From NCBI GenBank assembly GCA_963656825.1, contig CAVKJG010000001.1, positions 31,092-95,091 of the forward strand: a DNA stretch of 64,000 nt, written 5' to 3'. Source of the stretch: CAG-841 sp963656825 (GTDB taxonomy: Bacteria > Bacillota > Clostridia > Oscillospirales > CAG-272). Position 1 is the first letter of the stretch; the number at the start of each line of letters is the position of its first letter. Under the pieces are notes generated by a model, which saw only the letters and a program-made list of their open reading frames with translations, had not been told where the DNA came from and searched no databases. The position numbers and the translations under genes were made by a program. Shown piece after piece: positions 8,637 to 16,766 of the stretch.

Positions 8637-8951
8637 TTATTTGTCTTCGCCGTTTGTTTCGTCGGGCTTGCCCTCTTCGGAGTTGCTTTCTTCCTTTTCG
8701 TCGCTTATAACTATGTCCTCTTCCACCTCTTTGCCGGCGTTTTCGTCAATTCCGAGCTTTTTGGAAACCTTTTTCTTTACCTTTCTCCACCACACAAAGA
8801 ACACCGCGCCAGCCGCAATAACTATTCCCGCTATCGCCTGCGCCGCATACGATACAACCGACGGATCTATATAAGCCGCCGCATTTACGGAAGCAAATAT
8901 CATCATGCCCAAACAAAGATATGCCGATAAAATTATTTTAATACGTTTCAT
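8637..8951 (-). CDS. Small membrane protein with AYIDP motif
   Basis: A 104-residue protein: an N-terminal signal/anchor (1-24), AAAYIDPSVVSYAAQAIAG directly after it, a second span (about 35-57), a basic stretch, then a strongly acidic tail. Small proteins with a YIDP motif after the signal are often found next to surface-polymer genes; their function is not known to me. The ATG at 8951 follows AAGGAG. The gene lies 13 bases after the YidC-transferase fusion, so a role in the same envelope pathway is inferred. A longer upstream reading frame exists but lacks a ribosome site and overlaps the fusion gene. Confidence 0.75.
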   Translation of the reverse strand: MKRIKIILSAYLCLGMMIFASVNAAAYIDPSVVSYAAQAIAGIVIAAGAVFFVWWRKVKKKVSKKLGIDENAGKEVEEDIVISDEKEESNSEEGKPDETNGEDK

Positions 8952-8964
8952 TGCCGAATTCTCC

Positions 8965-11025
8965 TTATGAATCTTTCTTTTTCTTCTGTATTTCGCTGAG
9001 CCGCGAAAGAATATATTTTGCGCCTTCATCGCCGCCGCTGCCGTATGAATAAAGATGCTCGTGCAAAAGCGCTGTAATTTTCTCCTTGTACTTTTCTCCG
9101 CTTGCCATAAGCTCGTTTGCCGTGGCTTTTGTTTTGTCAAGCTCGCTCTTTTCGAGCGCTACGCCGACCTTGTCGCGGAGGTATATTTCTGACGGCGTAC
9201 AGCCTATCCTCTCCCATTCGGGATTTTCAACCTTCATTTTCGTATTTACGAAAAGCACCGGCTTTTTTGTCGAAAAGCAGAACTCATACGCAACAGCCGA
9301 CCAATCCGTTATCAGAAGATCGGACGAATATATAGACTTATTCGTCGTAAAGTCAAGCTCAAAGCTCAGCTTTTCCTCGGGAACGCCCGAATATTTTTCC
9401 GTCATCAGCTTTATCTTTTCCGGATATCTTTTCACATATTCGGGATGAGGACGGACGGTTATATGATTTTCGTCGCACATAAGCTGTTCTATAAGCTTAT
9501 CGACGCAGCTGTCGAGCAGGTTGTCCTCCTGCCACGAAGGCGCGATAAGTATTTCTTTTTTTGAGTGCGGAGTCTTGTCCATATCATCATAAGCCTTTTC
9601 AAGCTTTTCTTCAAGAGGATATCCGAATTTTACAAGCGTTTTCTGCGGAAGCGAATAAACCTGTTCCGTCTTTCTCACTTCCCTTGCGACGTGCTCTCCC
9701 GTGCAGAATATCGTATCAAAATGATCGAGCGACGCCTTTCTGAAGCCCATATGAACGCTCATCATATCGTGCGGAACGTAGATATATTCGACGTCCTTGC
9801 GGACAAGCGAGCGCTTTATATAAAAATTGTCAAGATCGGGCGTCGTCATAGCCACTATGTCGGCGTCCATTTTCATCATCAGCGTTATCAGCTTTTTCTG
9901 TCCTATGTAATAGGGCTTTATCTTCGGATTTGATTTCGCAAGCTCAAATATCGCGTCGTCCGGATCGTTTGTTATGTAATGAATCGTTATATTCGATTTT
10001 TTGAGCAGACTGTTTATAAGCGCTTCGTAATACTTATAAAATCCGCTGCGTTCGGAGTAAATCACAAAATGCTTGTTTACTATCTTGAAAAACCGTTTGT
10101 AATCGGCTTTTTCTCTTTTTGCGTTTTCCTTTGCTTTTTCATCGTTTTTGCTCTCGCCGAGACGTTCTATATCGGCAAGCGCGGCTCGACTTTCTTCAAG
10201 CTTGCCGTAGTCAACGTATTTTTTCGGATTTATGGCGGCGTTTAGCGCAAGCTGCTGAGCTATCGCAAACAGGTTGCTTGCCACCCAGTAAAGCGCCACT
10301 CCCGAATAAACGAAAAATCCGAGCGAAAGCGAAATCCCTACGGAAAGCACCGTCATTCCGTATTTATTCAGCTTGCTCTGCTCCGCCTGAAGAACGTTTA
10401 TCGCGTTCTGCACCCGGCAAAGGAGAAGCGACGAGCCGCCCGCGATAACGGGAACAAGCGTATAGATTCCCCAAACCTTATAAGGCTCAGCACCGAGCGA
10501 AAAGCCCACAAACGAAAGGTCAAAGCCTTTTATCTGCATTGCGACAGCCGAAAGCGAAGCATCCGGCACCGCGCCCGACTGTATCATGCGTATGATGCCG
10601 AGCTGATCGCCCTCTTCAAGTCCGAAGCCCTTTGCAAGCGCTGACACGGTTTCGCCGCTTATGTGAAGGATGCTTGTAAGCGGCTGTTTTACTATATAAA
10701 CCACCGCGCTGAGAAGCAGCAGCTGCAAAAGCAGCGGCACTACCGACGCAAACGGACTGTACCCTATCTTTTTATACAACGCCGTTTCTTCTTCGGCAAT
10801 TCTGTCCCTGTCGCCGTAATACTTTGCTTTTATAAAGTTTATATCCGGCTGAATGGTAACCATCTTTATTGAATTTTTGTGTACCCACACCGAAATGGGA
10901 AGAAGTATTATCTTTGTGCAGAGAGTAAATAAAATTATGGCAAGACCGTAATTGCCGAGAAGCTCCCAGCACCATTTCATAACGTATCCGAGCGGATAAC
11001 ATATATAATACATCAGGGTATCCAT
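8965..11025 (-). CDS. YidC/Oxa1 insertase fused to CDP-glycerol glycerophosphotransferase-like domain
   Basis: A 686-residue fusion. Residues 1 to about 265 match YidC/Oxa1: GNYGLAIILFTLCTKIILLP, then QPDINFIKAKYYGD, LYKKIGYSPFASVVPLLLQ and several spans. The Arg expected in the first core span is a Lys here. After a charged linker (about 270-315), residues 320 to about 680 match TagB/TagF-type glycerophosphotransferases: VIYSERSGFYKYYEA, EYIYVPHDMMS, ITVRPHPEYVKRYPEK and LLITDWSAVAYEF. The reading frame is continuous with no sign of a join error. The ATG follows AAAGGAG. Upstream is a sulfatase/LTA-synthase-like gene, which suggests polymer assembly at the membrane. The role of the YidC part is unknown. 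Confidence 0.88.
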   Translation of the reverse strand: MDTLMYYICYPLGYVMKWCWELLGNYGLAIILFTLCTKIILLPISVWVHKNSIKMVTIQPDINFIKAKYYGDRDRIAEEETALYKKIGYSPFASVVPLLLQLLLLSAVVYIVKQPLTSILHISGETVSALAKGFGLEEGDQLGIIRMIQSGAVPDASLSAVAMQIKGFDLSFVGFSLGAEPYKVWGIYTLVPVIAGGSSLLLCRVQNAINVLQAEQSKLNKYGMTVLSVGISLSLGFFVYSGVALYWVASNLFAIAQQLALNAAINPKKYVDYGKLEESRAALADIERLGESKNDEKAKENAKREKADYKRFFKIVNKHFVIYSERSGFYKYYEALINSLLKKSNITIHYITNDPDDAIFELAKSNPKIKPYYIGQKKLITLMMKMDADIVAMTTPDLDNFYIKRSLVRKDVEYIYVPHDMMSVHMGFRKASLDHFDTIFCTGEHVAREVRKTEQVYSLPQKTLVKFGYPLEEKLEKAYDDMDKTPHSKKEILIAPSWQEDNLLDSCVDKLIEQLMCDENHITVRPHPEYVKRYPEKIKLMTEKYSGVPEEKLSFELDFTTNKSIYSSDLLITDWSAVAYEFCFSTKKPVLFVNTKMKVENPEWERIGCTPSEIYLRDKVGVALEKSELDKTKATANELMASGEKYKEKITALLHEHLYSYGSGGDEGAKYILSRLSEIQKKKKDS

Positions 11026-11046
11026 TTGTTCTCCTTTGTCGCAGGA

Positions 11047-12822
11047 TCAGTTGTAAAGCGATCCTATGTTTATATCCGAAACTGCTTTCCAGTTTGAAAA
11101 ATCGCTTCCCTTGCCCGTTACGGCAAAGTCGATAAGTCTTGTTTTTCCGGCGTCGTAAAGCTCAAAAATGTGATGACGCGTAACGTTTTCATTTTCGTCT
11201 ATGTCAAAATACGATTTTCCGTAGTCGTTTTCCGTTTTTATCCCCGCGGATTTTACAAGCGTGGCTATCAGATTGTCCTGACATACCTGCGCGTGAGAAT
11301 ATTCGAGCGGTTCGTCGCTTCTTCCGGACTGCTTTACGAAAAGCGAGGTTATTCTCGGCTGAGTGGGAATCTCACCGTCGTCCCTTGCGCTCGGATGGTC
11401 GCCCGTTATAACAATGGTCGAATCCTCGTAAACCCCGAGACGGCGCATTTCGTCAATGTATGAATATATCATTTTGAAATCGCCTCTGATAGCGGGGAGC
11501 GCCGCTCCGTTCTCAACGCGATTGCCGTCCTCGTCCATATTGTAAGGCTGGTGACAGCCGTTCATATGAATGAATATATACGAACCCTTGCTGTCGTCCG
11601 CGGAAAGCCCGTCTTTCAGCAGCTCGTGCAGACGCGGATCGTCGATCTTGTACGCAGGCGCCTCGCCGTTGTAGCTTACGGCTCTGTCAAACGACGAGCT
11701 TGATACGCTCACGCTTGATTTCAGCACTGAGGGCAGACATCTGTAAAGCGAAAGCGCCATCATATTTCCGACAAGACCTGCCCTGTCGTTTACAGTGTAC
11801 TTTGTGACGCTTGAAATGTTTTCAACCGTTCCCTTCATCGAATTTGCGTTTCTGTAGCCGTAATAATCCGAGGTATAAAGCTTCACCTTGTAGCCGTTTT
11901 CCTTAAGATCCGAAAGGAAGGGCGATGTACCGTAGGCGTTATCGAGCCAGCTTTCCGCGCTTCTGTCGTACATATACGGAAGACCTGTTATCATCGTCGC
12001 AACGCCGGGATATGTCCTTGAGAAAAGCGATATGTTATCGTCAAAAAAGGTAAAGCCCGTAAGCTTTGAAAAAAATTCGGGATCGTCGCTTACAACGTCG
12101 TTATAATAGCTGATATCAAAGCGGTCAAGCACAAAAACTATGATGTTTTTGCCGCCGGAAACCTCGTTTATTCCCATTTCGGTAAGATATTTTCTTACGT
12201 CTTCGTCCTTTTTTTCGTCCTTTGTTTCGACAGTCGTTTCGGCCGAGGTCGTTTCCGAGCCGGAGGACGAGCCGCCTTTTGTCGTGGCGCTCGTCTGCGC
12301 AGGTCTGTCCGTAAGCTTGGGAATGTTCGATACGCAGCCTACCGTCTGCATACCGACTATCATTACCAGAAGTACGATGGCGATTGTTTTTATCGTTTCG
12401 TGTTTTTTCATTTTAAGCGCTCCCAAAATACATAATCCCGCCGTGATTATCCACAGCGCGGTATCAAATATCAGAAAGCCCGTACCTATTTTCGTGCCGA
12501 CGTCGTCCTTTGCAAGCGAACCCATTCCCACGTTGAGAAACATTCCCTGAACATATCCCATAAGCGCCGCCCAGAAAAATATTCCGAAAAGCACGCGGAA
12601 AAGCGTTCCGTCCGCAATGAGAAGCAAAAGCGTTATCAGAAGCGAGATTGCCGCGGCAATAAGCGCAAGATATCCGCCGAAATCGGAAAAGGAAAAAAGA
12701 AATTCTTTCCTGTTTCCGGCAAACGTATCCGCCGCTCCGAAAAAGATATAAGTAAATCCGACAGCTACGCCGCAAAGCAGCGACGGCAATATCTTCTGTT
12801 TGATATTTTTAATAACACTCAC
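11047..12822 (-). CDS. Membrane sulfatase/phosphotransferase of the alkaline phosphatase superfamily (LTA synthase-like)
   Basis: About 590 residues. The N-terminal quarter has five or so membrane spans, followed by a Thr/Ser-rich linker and a catalytic domain: IIVFVLDRFD (metal site), FSRTYPGVATMITG (nucleophile Thr region), IFIHMNGCHQPY and STIVITGDHPSARDD (metal site). The layout matches membrane-bound sulfatase/LTA-synthase-type enzymes. The start is unclear: GTG 12822 is chosen, but GGGGAGGTGA ends only 6 bases before an in-frame ATT at 12813. TTG 12861 lies inside the promoter and cannot be the start. It is the first gene of a five-gene minus-strand operon. Confidence 0.82.
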   Translation of the reverse strand: MSVIKNIKQKILPSLLCGVAVGFTYIFFGAADTFAGNRKEFLFSFSDFGGYLALIAAAISLLITLLLLIADGTLFRVLFGIFFWAALMGYVQGMFLNVGMGSLAKDDVGTKIGTGFLIFDTALWIITAGLCILGALKMKKHETIKTIAIVLLVMIVGMQTVGCVSNIPKLTDRPAQTSATTKGGSSSGSETTSAETTVETKDEKKDEDVRKYLTEMGINEVSGGKNIIVFVLDRFDISYYNDVVSDDPEFFSKLTGFTFFDDNISLFSRTYPGVATMITGLPYMYDRSAESWLDNAYGTSPFLSDLKENGYKVKLYTSDYYGYRNANSMKGTVENISSVTKYTVNDRAGLVGNMMALSLYRCLPSVLKSSVSVSSSSFDRAVSYNGEAPAYKIDDPRLHELLKDGLSADDSKGSYIFIHMNGCHQPYNMDEDGNRVENGAALPAIRGDFKMIYSYIDEMRRLGVYEDSTIVITGDHPSARDDGEIPTQPRITSLFVKQSGRSDEPLEYSHAQVCQDNLIATLVKSAGIKTENDYGKSYFDIDENENVTRHHIFELYDAGKTRLIDFAVTGKGSDFSNWKAVSDINIGSLYN

Positions 12823-12841
12823 CTCCCCGTCGGTAACTAAT

Positions 12842-12871
12842 AATATACCACACATATACAAACATTGTCAA
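12842..12871 (-). promoter_or_regulatory. Sigma-A promoter of the five-gene envelope operon
   Basis: Minus strand TTGACA (12866-12871), 18-base spacer, TATATT (12842-12847). The expected start of transcription is close to 12835, leaving a very short leader before the ribosome site at 12819-12828. Confidence 0.75.
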
Positions 12872-12916
12872 CCGAAAAAGGATTTTTCGGCGTTTTTAAG
12901 CATTTTATTGTGAACT

Positions 12917-12946
12917 TTTACATATACGCGGTACAGGCTTTATAAT
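12917..12946 (+). promoter_or_regulatory. Probable promoter of the M14 peptidase gene
   Basis: TTTACA (12917-12922), 18 bases, TATAAT (12941-12946). It is divergent from the envelope operon promoter and leaves a leader of about 135 bases. Confidence 0.5.
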
Positions 12947-13089
12947 AATTGCCCGTTTTCTTATTAGTCGATAACAAAGGCGTTTTATCTCACCGCAAAT
13001 GCAAATCAGCCCGAAAAATTTTTCTTCCGTCGCAATATGCCGCAGAAAGCATATCATAAAAGTGCGGGAGTTCTTTTTGGGGGTGGCAT

Positions 13090-14004
13090 ATGGACTTTGA
13101 TTTCTGCACGGCGGCGCCGTCCGATAAAATAAGAAGCTGCTGCTTTTCGGCAGCGTCGGAATATCCCTGCATATCGCTTTTCACAATAGGGCATTCCCTT
13201 ATCGGACAGCCCATAGAATGTATGGCTTTCGGAAAAGGAGAAGTGTGCCATCTTGTCGTGGGGGCGCATCACGGCTCGGAGCATATCACCGCGCTTATAT
13301 GCGTGAAGTTTGTGCTTGACTGCGCAAAAGCGCTGCGCGACGACGTTTTTCTTGCCGGCTTTGACGTAAAGCACATATTTTCAAGACGCAGAATGTTTGT
13401 CGTACCCGTCATAAATCCCGACGGGATAGATATTCAGCAGGGCGCTTTCCCGAAGGAGCACGTTTTATATCCGCGCCTGATATCAATGAATCCGCGCGGA
13501 AGGGATTTTACTCACTGGCAGGCAAACGCGCGCGGCGTGGACTTAAATCACAATTACGACGCAGGCTTTGCAAAATGTCGTCTGCTCGAACGCGAAATGG
13601 GCATATATTCGGGCGGTCCGACGCGCTTCGGCGGTCAGTATCCCGAAAGCGAACCCGAAACGCGCGCGCTGTGCAATCTCACGCGGCTCCTTGCCCCGAA
13701 GCTGAAAACCGCAATCGCGCTTCATACGCAGGGCGAAGAAATCTATTACGATTATCTCGGCAGTTATCCGCGCGGCTCGCTTATGCTTGCGGAGTGCTTT
13801 TCGCGTGTTTCCGGCTATACGGTTTCCCGTCCCGACGGCATCGCCTCCTACGGCGGATATAAGGATTGGGTCATAAACGAATTCGGAATTCCCGCATTCA
13901 CGATAGAATGCGGCAAGGGAGAAAATCCCTTGCCGCCGTGCGATTTTGATAAAATTTACGAAAAAGTTCTGCCTGTTTTGCTTACTGCGGCTTCATTCGG
14001 ATAA
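13090..14004 (+). CDS. M14 family zinc carboxypeptidase
   Basis: A 304-residue protein. GAHHGSEH (about 58-65) holds the HxxE zinc pair of M14 peptidases; ANARGVDLNHNYDAG (near 145-160) is the conserved Asn-Arg substrate region; ALHTQGEE (near 210) provides the third ligand; FTIECGKG (near 270) contains the catalytic Glu. No signal peptide is visible, so it may act inside the cell or be released otherwise. Members close to this size include gamma-D-glutamyl-diamino acid peptidases that cut peptidoglycan stems; this is a possibility, not shown. The ATG follows GGGGGTGG at close spacing. Confidence 0.87.
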   Translation: MDFDFCTAAPSDKIRSCCFSAASEYPCISLFTIGHSLIGQPIECMAFGKGEVCHLVVGAHHGSEHITALICVKFVLDCAKALRDDVFLAGFDVKHIFSRRRMFVVPVINPDGIDIQQGAFPKEHVLYPRLISMNPRGRDFTHWQANARGVDLNHNYDAGFAKCRLLEREMGIYSGGPTRFGGQYPESEPETRALCNLTRLLAPKLKTAIALHTQGEEIYYDYLGSYPRGSLMLAECFSRVSGYTVSRPDGIASYGGYKDWVINEFGIPAFTIECGKGENPLPPCDFDKIYEKVLPVLLTAASFG

Positions 14005-14010
14005 AAAACT

Positions 14011-14052
14011 CTTGCAATCGTACCGCGGTATGCTTTATAATGATATTGTAAG
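14011..14052. terminator. Hairpin between converging genes
   Basis: CTTGCAAT (14011-14018) can pair with ATTGTAAG (14045-14052), and the loop holds a TACCGCGGTA palindrome (14021-14030). It may slow transcription from either side, but there is no T-run, so support is weak. Confidence 0.3.
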
Positions 14053-14310
14053 TCAGATTCCGAGATATTTTTTCACCATCGTGTTCATAAGCTCGTCCCT
14101 GTCTATTCTGCGGATGAGCGCGCGCGCGTTTCTGTGGCTTGTTATATATGTCGGATCCTCGGAAAGCAGATATCCCACTATCTGATTTATGGGATTATAG
14201 CCCTTTTCAAGAAGCGCTTCGTAGACGGTTGTCAGTATCTGTTTTGTATCTTCTTCGCTCTGCTCCTCTGCGGAAAAGGTCACTTCTCTGTCTGTGTCCT
14301 GTGCTTGCAT
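14053..14310 (-). CDS. ireB: IreB family regulatory phosphoprotein (UPF0297)
   Basis: An 85-residue protein. VYEALLEKGYNPINQIVGYLLSEDPTYI is the hallmark block of the IreB/YrzL (UPF0297) family, followed by NARALIRRIDRDELM. In Enterococcus, IreB is a substrate of the IreK Ser/Thr kinase and affects cephalosporin resistance. The N-terminus here is longer and acidic; family members carry phosphorylated Thr residues near the N-terminus. The usual partners ruvX (yqgF) and alaS are not adjacent. The ATG follows GAGGAT. A good promoter lies upstream. Confidence 0.93.
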   Translation of the reverse strand: MQAQDTDREVTFSAEEQSEEDTKQILTTVYEALLEKGYNPINQIVGYLLSEDPTYITSHRNARALIRRIDRDELMNTMVKKYLGI

Positions 14311-14347
14311 ACGGATATCCTCGCTTTCGTTTTTCGGTCTTTTTTAT

Positions 14348-14376
14348 ATTCTACACCAATGTATTTCATTTTTCAA
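14348..14376 (-). promoter_or_regulatory. Promoter of ireB
   Basis: Minus strand TTGAAA (14371-14376), 17 bases, TAGAAT (14348-14353). Confidence 0.65.
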
Positions 14377-14437
14377 CATTTTTTCGTACTTTAACGGCGC
14401 AAAGCCGTAAATATTTCTTAAAAAGGATGTGTATCAT

Positions 14438-15001
14438 ATGGAAATCAAACGCAGATCAATGTCCGACGAGCAGCTTCTTGCGCGTCAGAGCGAGCTTATC
14501 GCCGAAGTAAACTCCGTTTGCGATGAATATCGCGAGCGTTTTTCCGCTCTCGGCTATGAGCTGAATGTCGAAATCGACGAAAAGAAAGCTGACGAATATG
14601 AGTTTTCTCCTCTCAAAGAAAACGCAAAGGACCTTGTTCCCGGCTATGCCAGCCGCGCCACCGTCACGGTAAGACGCCCGAAAAGCGAGGAGGAGCTTCA
14701 GCAGGACGAGGAGCTTGAAGAGGAAATCGAAGAAGCTGAAACCGAGCTGAAAGAAAAGGAAGCGGAAAATGCCGAAGGCGAAGAATACGGCATAGACGAG
14801 CAGCTCACCGAGCAGGAAAGAGCGGACGCCACTCTTGCCGAAGCCGAGGACAAGCTCAATCGCAGCGTGGCTTATACTCAGCTTATGCTTATAAGAATAT
14901 ACAAAGCTTTCTGGGTTGAAAAGCTCAGCATCTGCGACAATGCGGACGAGCTTAAAAGCGACCTTGAAGAATTTTACGAAAAGCTTGCAAAGGGCGAATA
15001 A
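14438..15001 (+). CDS. Acidic, coiled-coil-rich hypothetical protein
   Basis: A 187-residue protein that I do not recognise. Residues about 5-60 are mixed helical; residues about 80-140 are extremely Glu-rich (EELEEEIEEAETELKEKEAE) and likely form a coiled coil; the C-terminal 50 residues are helical again (AYTQLMLIRIYKAFWVEKL). No signal peptide or membrane span is seen. ATG 14438 is preferred over GTG 14429 because the AAAAAGGA site sits 10 bases before the ATG and only 1 base before the GTG. It is a single gene closed by a good terminator. Confidence 0.75.
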   Translation: MEIKRRSMSDEQLLARQSELIAEVNSVCDEYRERFSALGYELNVEIDEKKADEYEFSPLKENAKDLVPGYASRATVTVRRPKSEEELQQDEELEEEIEEAETELKEKEAENAEGEEYGIDEQLTEQERADATLAEAEDKLNRSVAYTQLMLIRIYKAFWVEKLSICDNADELKSDLEEFYEKLAKGE

Positions 15002-15029
15002 AGCAAAGCTCCGCCTGAATATCGGCACG

Positions 15030-15057
15030 AAAAAATCCCGCTCGCGCGGGATTTTTA
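15030..15057. terminator. Bidirectional terminator
   Basis: AAAATCCCGC (15032-15041), loop TCGC, GCGGGATTTT (15046-15055) with A and T runs at the two ends. It serves the converging genes on both sides. Confidence 0.85.
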
Positions 15058-15063
15058 TTGTTT

Positions 15064-15921
15064 TTATACGCCCGAATATGCGGCAAAACCGCCGTCTATC
15101 GGAACAACTACGCCGTTTACAAAGCCCGAAGCGCCGTTGTCGCACAGCCACAAAAGCGTGCCGGTAAGGTCTTCCACCTCGCCGAATCTGCCCATGGGCG
15201 TGTGAGCGAGAATTTTTTCGCTTCTCGGAGAGAGCGAGCCGTCCGCGTTTATAAGCATTCCGCGGTTCTGATTTGTCACGAAAAATCCGGGAGCTATCGC
15301 GTTTACTCTTATTCCGACCTTTGAAAAATGAACCGCAAGCCACTGCGTAAAGTTCGATACCGCAGCCTTTGCGCCCGAATATGCAGGGATCTTCGTAAGC
15401 GGACGGAAGCTGTTCATTGAAGAAACGTTGAGTATCAGCGTGCCGGTTTTCTTTGCCATGTCGCGCGCGAACACCTGCGTGGGAAGAAGCGTTCCGAGGA
15501 AGTTGAGGTTGAATACGAATTCAACGCCTTTGGGATCGAGATCGAAGAAGGTCACAAGGTCTTCTCCGCCGTCGATATCCTCGGGGAAAAGATATTCTTT
15601 TGTGGTCGTACCCTTGGGATTGTTTCCGCCCGCACCGTTGAGAAGTATGTCGCAGGTGCCGAGCTCTGCGTTGATTTTTTCTCTCGCGCAGAGAAGGCTT
15701 TCTTTGTCAAGCACGTTTGCTTCAACCGCAACAGCCTTGCCGCCGTCAGCATTTATTCTGTCGGCGACAGCCTGAGCCGATTCAAGACGAAGATCGCATA
15801 CCGCAACCTTTGCGCCGCAGGCTGCAAGCGCTTCGGCAAAGCCGGAGCAAAGCACGCCGCCGCCGCCCGTAACAACGGCAACCTTTCCGGAAAGATCGAT
15901 TTTGAAAGGAAGTTTTACCAT
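15064..15921 (-). CDS. SDR family oxidoreductase, possibly fructuronate (D-mannonate) oxidoreductase-like
   Basis: A 285-residue short-chain dehydrogenase: cofactor motif VTGGGGVLCSGFAEALA (about 18-34), LLNGAGGNNP (NNAG equivalent), and the catalytic Ser (NVSSMNS), Tyr and Lys (AYSGAKAAV) in order. The long insertion with DIDGGEDLVTFFDLDPKG and the C-terminal NADGSLSPRSEKILAHTPMGRFG resemble the YjmF/UxuB-like SDR subgroup that reduces fructuronate. No uxuA or other hexuronate gene is visible nearby, so the substrate remains open. It lies 14 bases after a HAD phosphatase gene and has AAAGGAG before the ATG. Confidence 0.85.
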   Translation of the reverse strand: MVKLPFKIDLSGKVAVVTGGGGVLCSGFAEALAACGAKVAVCDLRLESAQAVADRINADGGKAVAVEANVLDKESLLCAREKINAELGTCDILLNGAGGNNPKGTTTKEYLFPEDIDGGEDLVTFFDLDPKGVEFVFNLNFLGTLLPTQVFARDMAKKTGTLILNVSSMNSFRPLTKIPAYSGAKAAVSNFTQWLAVHFSKVGIRVNAIAPGFFVTNQNRGMLINADGSLSPRSEKILAHTPMGRFGEVEDLTGTLLWLCDNGASGFVNGVVVPIDGGFAAYSGV

Positions 15922-15935
15922 ATTTCATTTCTCCT

Positions 15936-16592
15936 TTAAGCATTTGATTTTTTTATAATTTCGTAAATATCGCGCGGACTGTCCGCCGTTATGTCGGCAC
16001 CCGCCCCGATAAGTATTTCTTTTTCACGGTAGCCCCATGTGGCGCCGACGGCTGTCATGCCGGCATTTTTCGCGGTTTTCATATCAACGTCCGAATCGCC
16101 GACAAACGCACATTCGCAGGGCTTTGCTCCGTATTTCTCCGCAAGATAAAGCGCCCCCTCGGGGCTCGGCTTTCCGGGGAATCTTCCCGTGCCGAGAATT
16201 TCATCGAAAATTTTGTCGCCGTAAAGCTTTTTCACTATATCGTTTGCATGGTCGTTGTCCTTGTTTGTGAACACCGCCAGCGCAAGTCCGTCCGCACGCA
16301 GCTTTGAAAGCGTTTCAGCCATACCGTCATACGCCGTGGTATTGTGAAGATAACATTTGCCGTATTCTTCAAGATACGTCTGCTTTGCTTTGCCGTAATA
16401 TTCGTCGCTTTGCCCTTTCGGAAAAGCGTTATGGATAAACTGCTCCGTCGTTCCGTTTATAAAAGCGAGCAGAAACTGCTCGGTTATCGGCGGAAGTCCG
16501 TAGCGCGCCCTTGCCCTGTTCATTCCCTCGGTAAGATCCGGCAGAGTATAGGCAAGCGTCCCGTCAAGATCAAATATAACAGCCTTTATCAT
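15936..16592 (-). CDS. HAD family hydrolase, phosphoglycolate phosphatase-like
   Basis: A 218-residue HAD subfamily IA protein: motif I VIFDLDGTLAYT (5-16), motif II near 110 (AVFTNKDN), motif III Lys near 141 (GKPSPEGALYLAEKYG) and motif IV FVGDSDVDMKTAKNAG. The alpha-helical cap after motif I is typical of Gph/phosphoglycolate phosphatases. The substrate cannot be set from sequence. ATG 16592 follows GAAGGAG. It is upstream of the SDR gene in a likely two-gene operon with a promoter at 16625-16653. Confidence 0.88.
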   Translation of the reverse strand: MIKAVIFDLDGTLAYTLPDLTEGMNRARARYGLPPITEQFLLAFINGTTEQFIHNAFPKGQSDEYYGKAKQTYLEEYGKCYLHNTTAYDGMAETLSKLRADGLALAVFTNKDNDHANDIVKKLYGDKIFDEILGTGRFPGKPSPEGALYLAEKYGAKPCECAFVGDSDVDMKTAKNAGMTAVGATWGYREKEILIGAGADITADSPRDIYEIIKKSNA

Positions 16593-16624
16593 AAAAAACT
16601 CCTTCGGCGATTGTCGCTTTTATG

Positions 16625-16653
16625 ATTTTATCAGCATTTGAGGCATTTGTCCA
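16625..16653 (-). promoter_or_regulatory. Promoter of the HAD-SDR pair
   Basis: Minus strand TGGACA (16648-16653), 17 bases, TAAAAT (16625-16630). Confidence 0.5.
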
Positions 16654-16675
16654 TAGTTTTCTTCATTTTTTTGCG

Positions 16676-16704
16676 TTGACTTTATATATTTACTGTGTTA
16701 GAAT
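16676..16704 (+). promoter_or_regulatory. Promoter of the phosphopantetheinyl transferase gene
   Basis: TTGACT (16676-16681), 17 bases, TAGAAT (16699-16704). It is divergent from the HAD gene promoter. Confidence 0.65.
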
Positions 16705-16766
16705 ATGTCTTGACCGAAAAATAAAGAAAGGAATTTCCGCCCCGACGGATTTACCGTTTGAAAAAT

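Noticed and set aside
12140..12550. A 136-codon plus-strand frame
   Set aside because: It is antisense to the linker and spans of the sulfatase-like gene and has no start signals.
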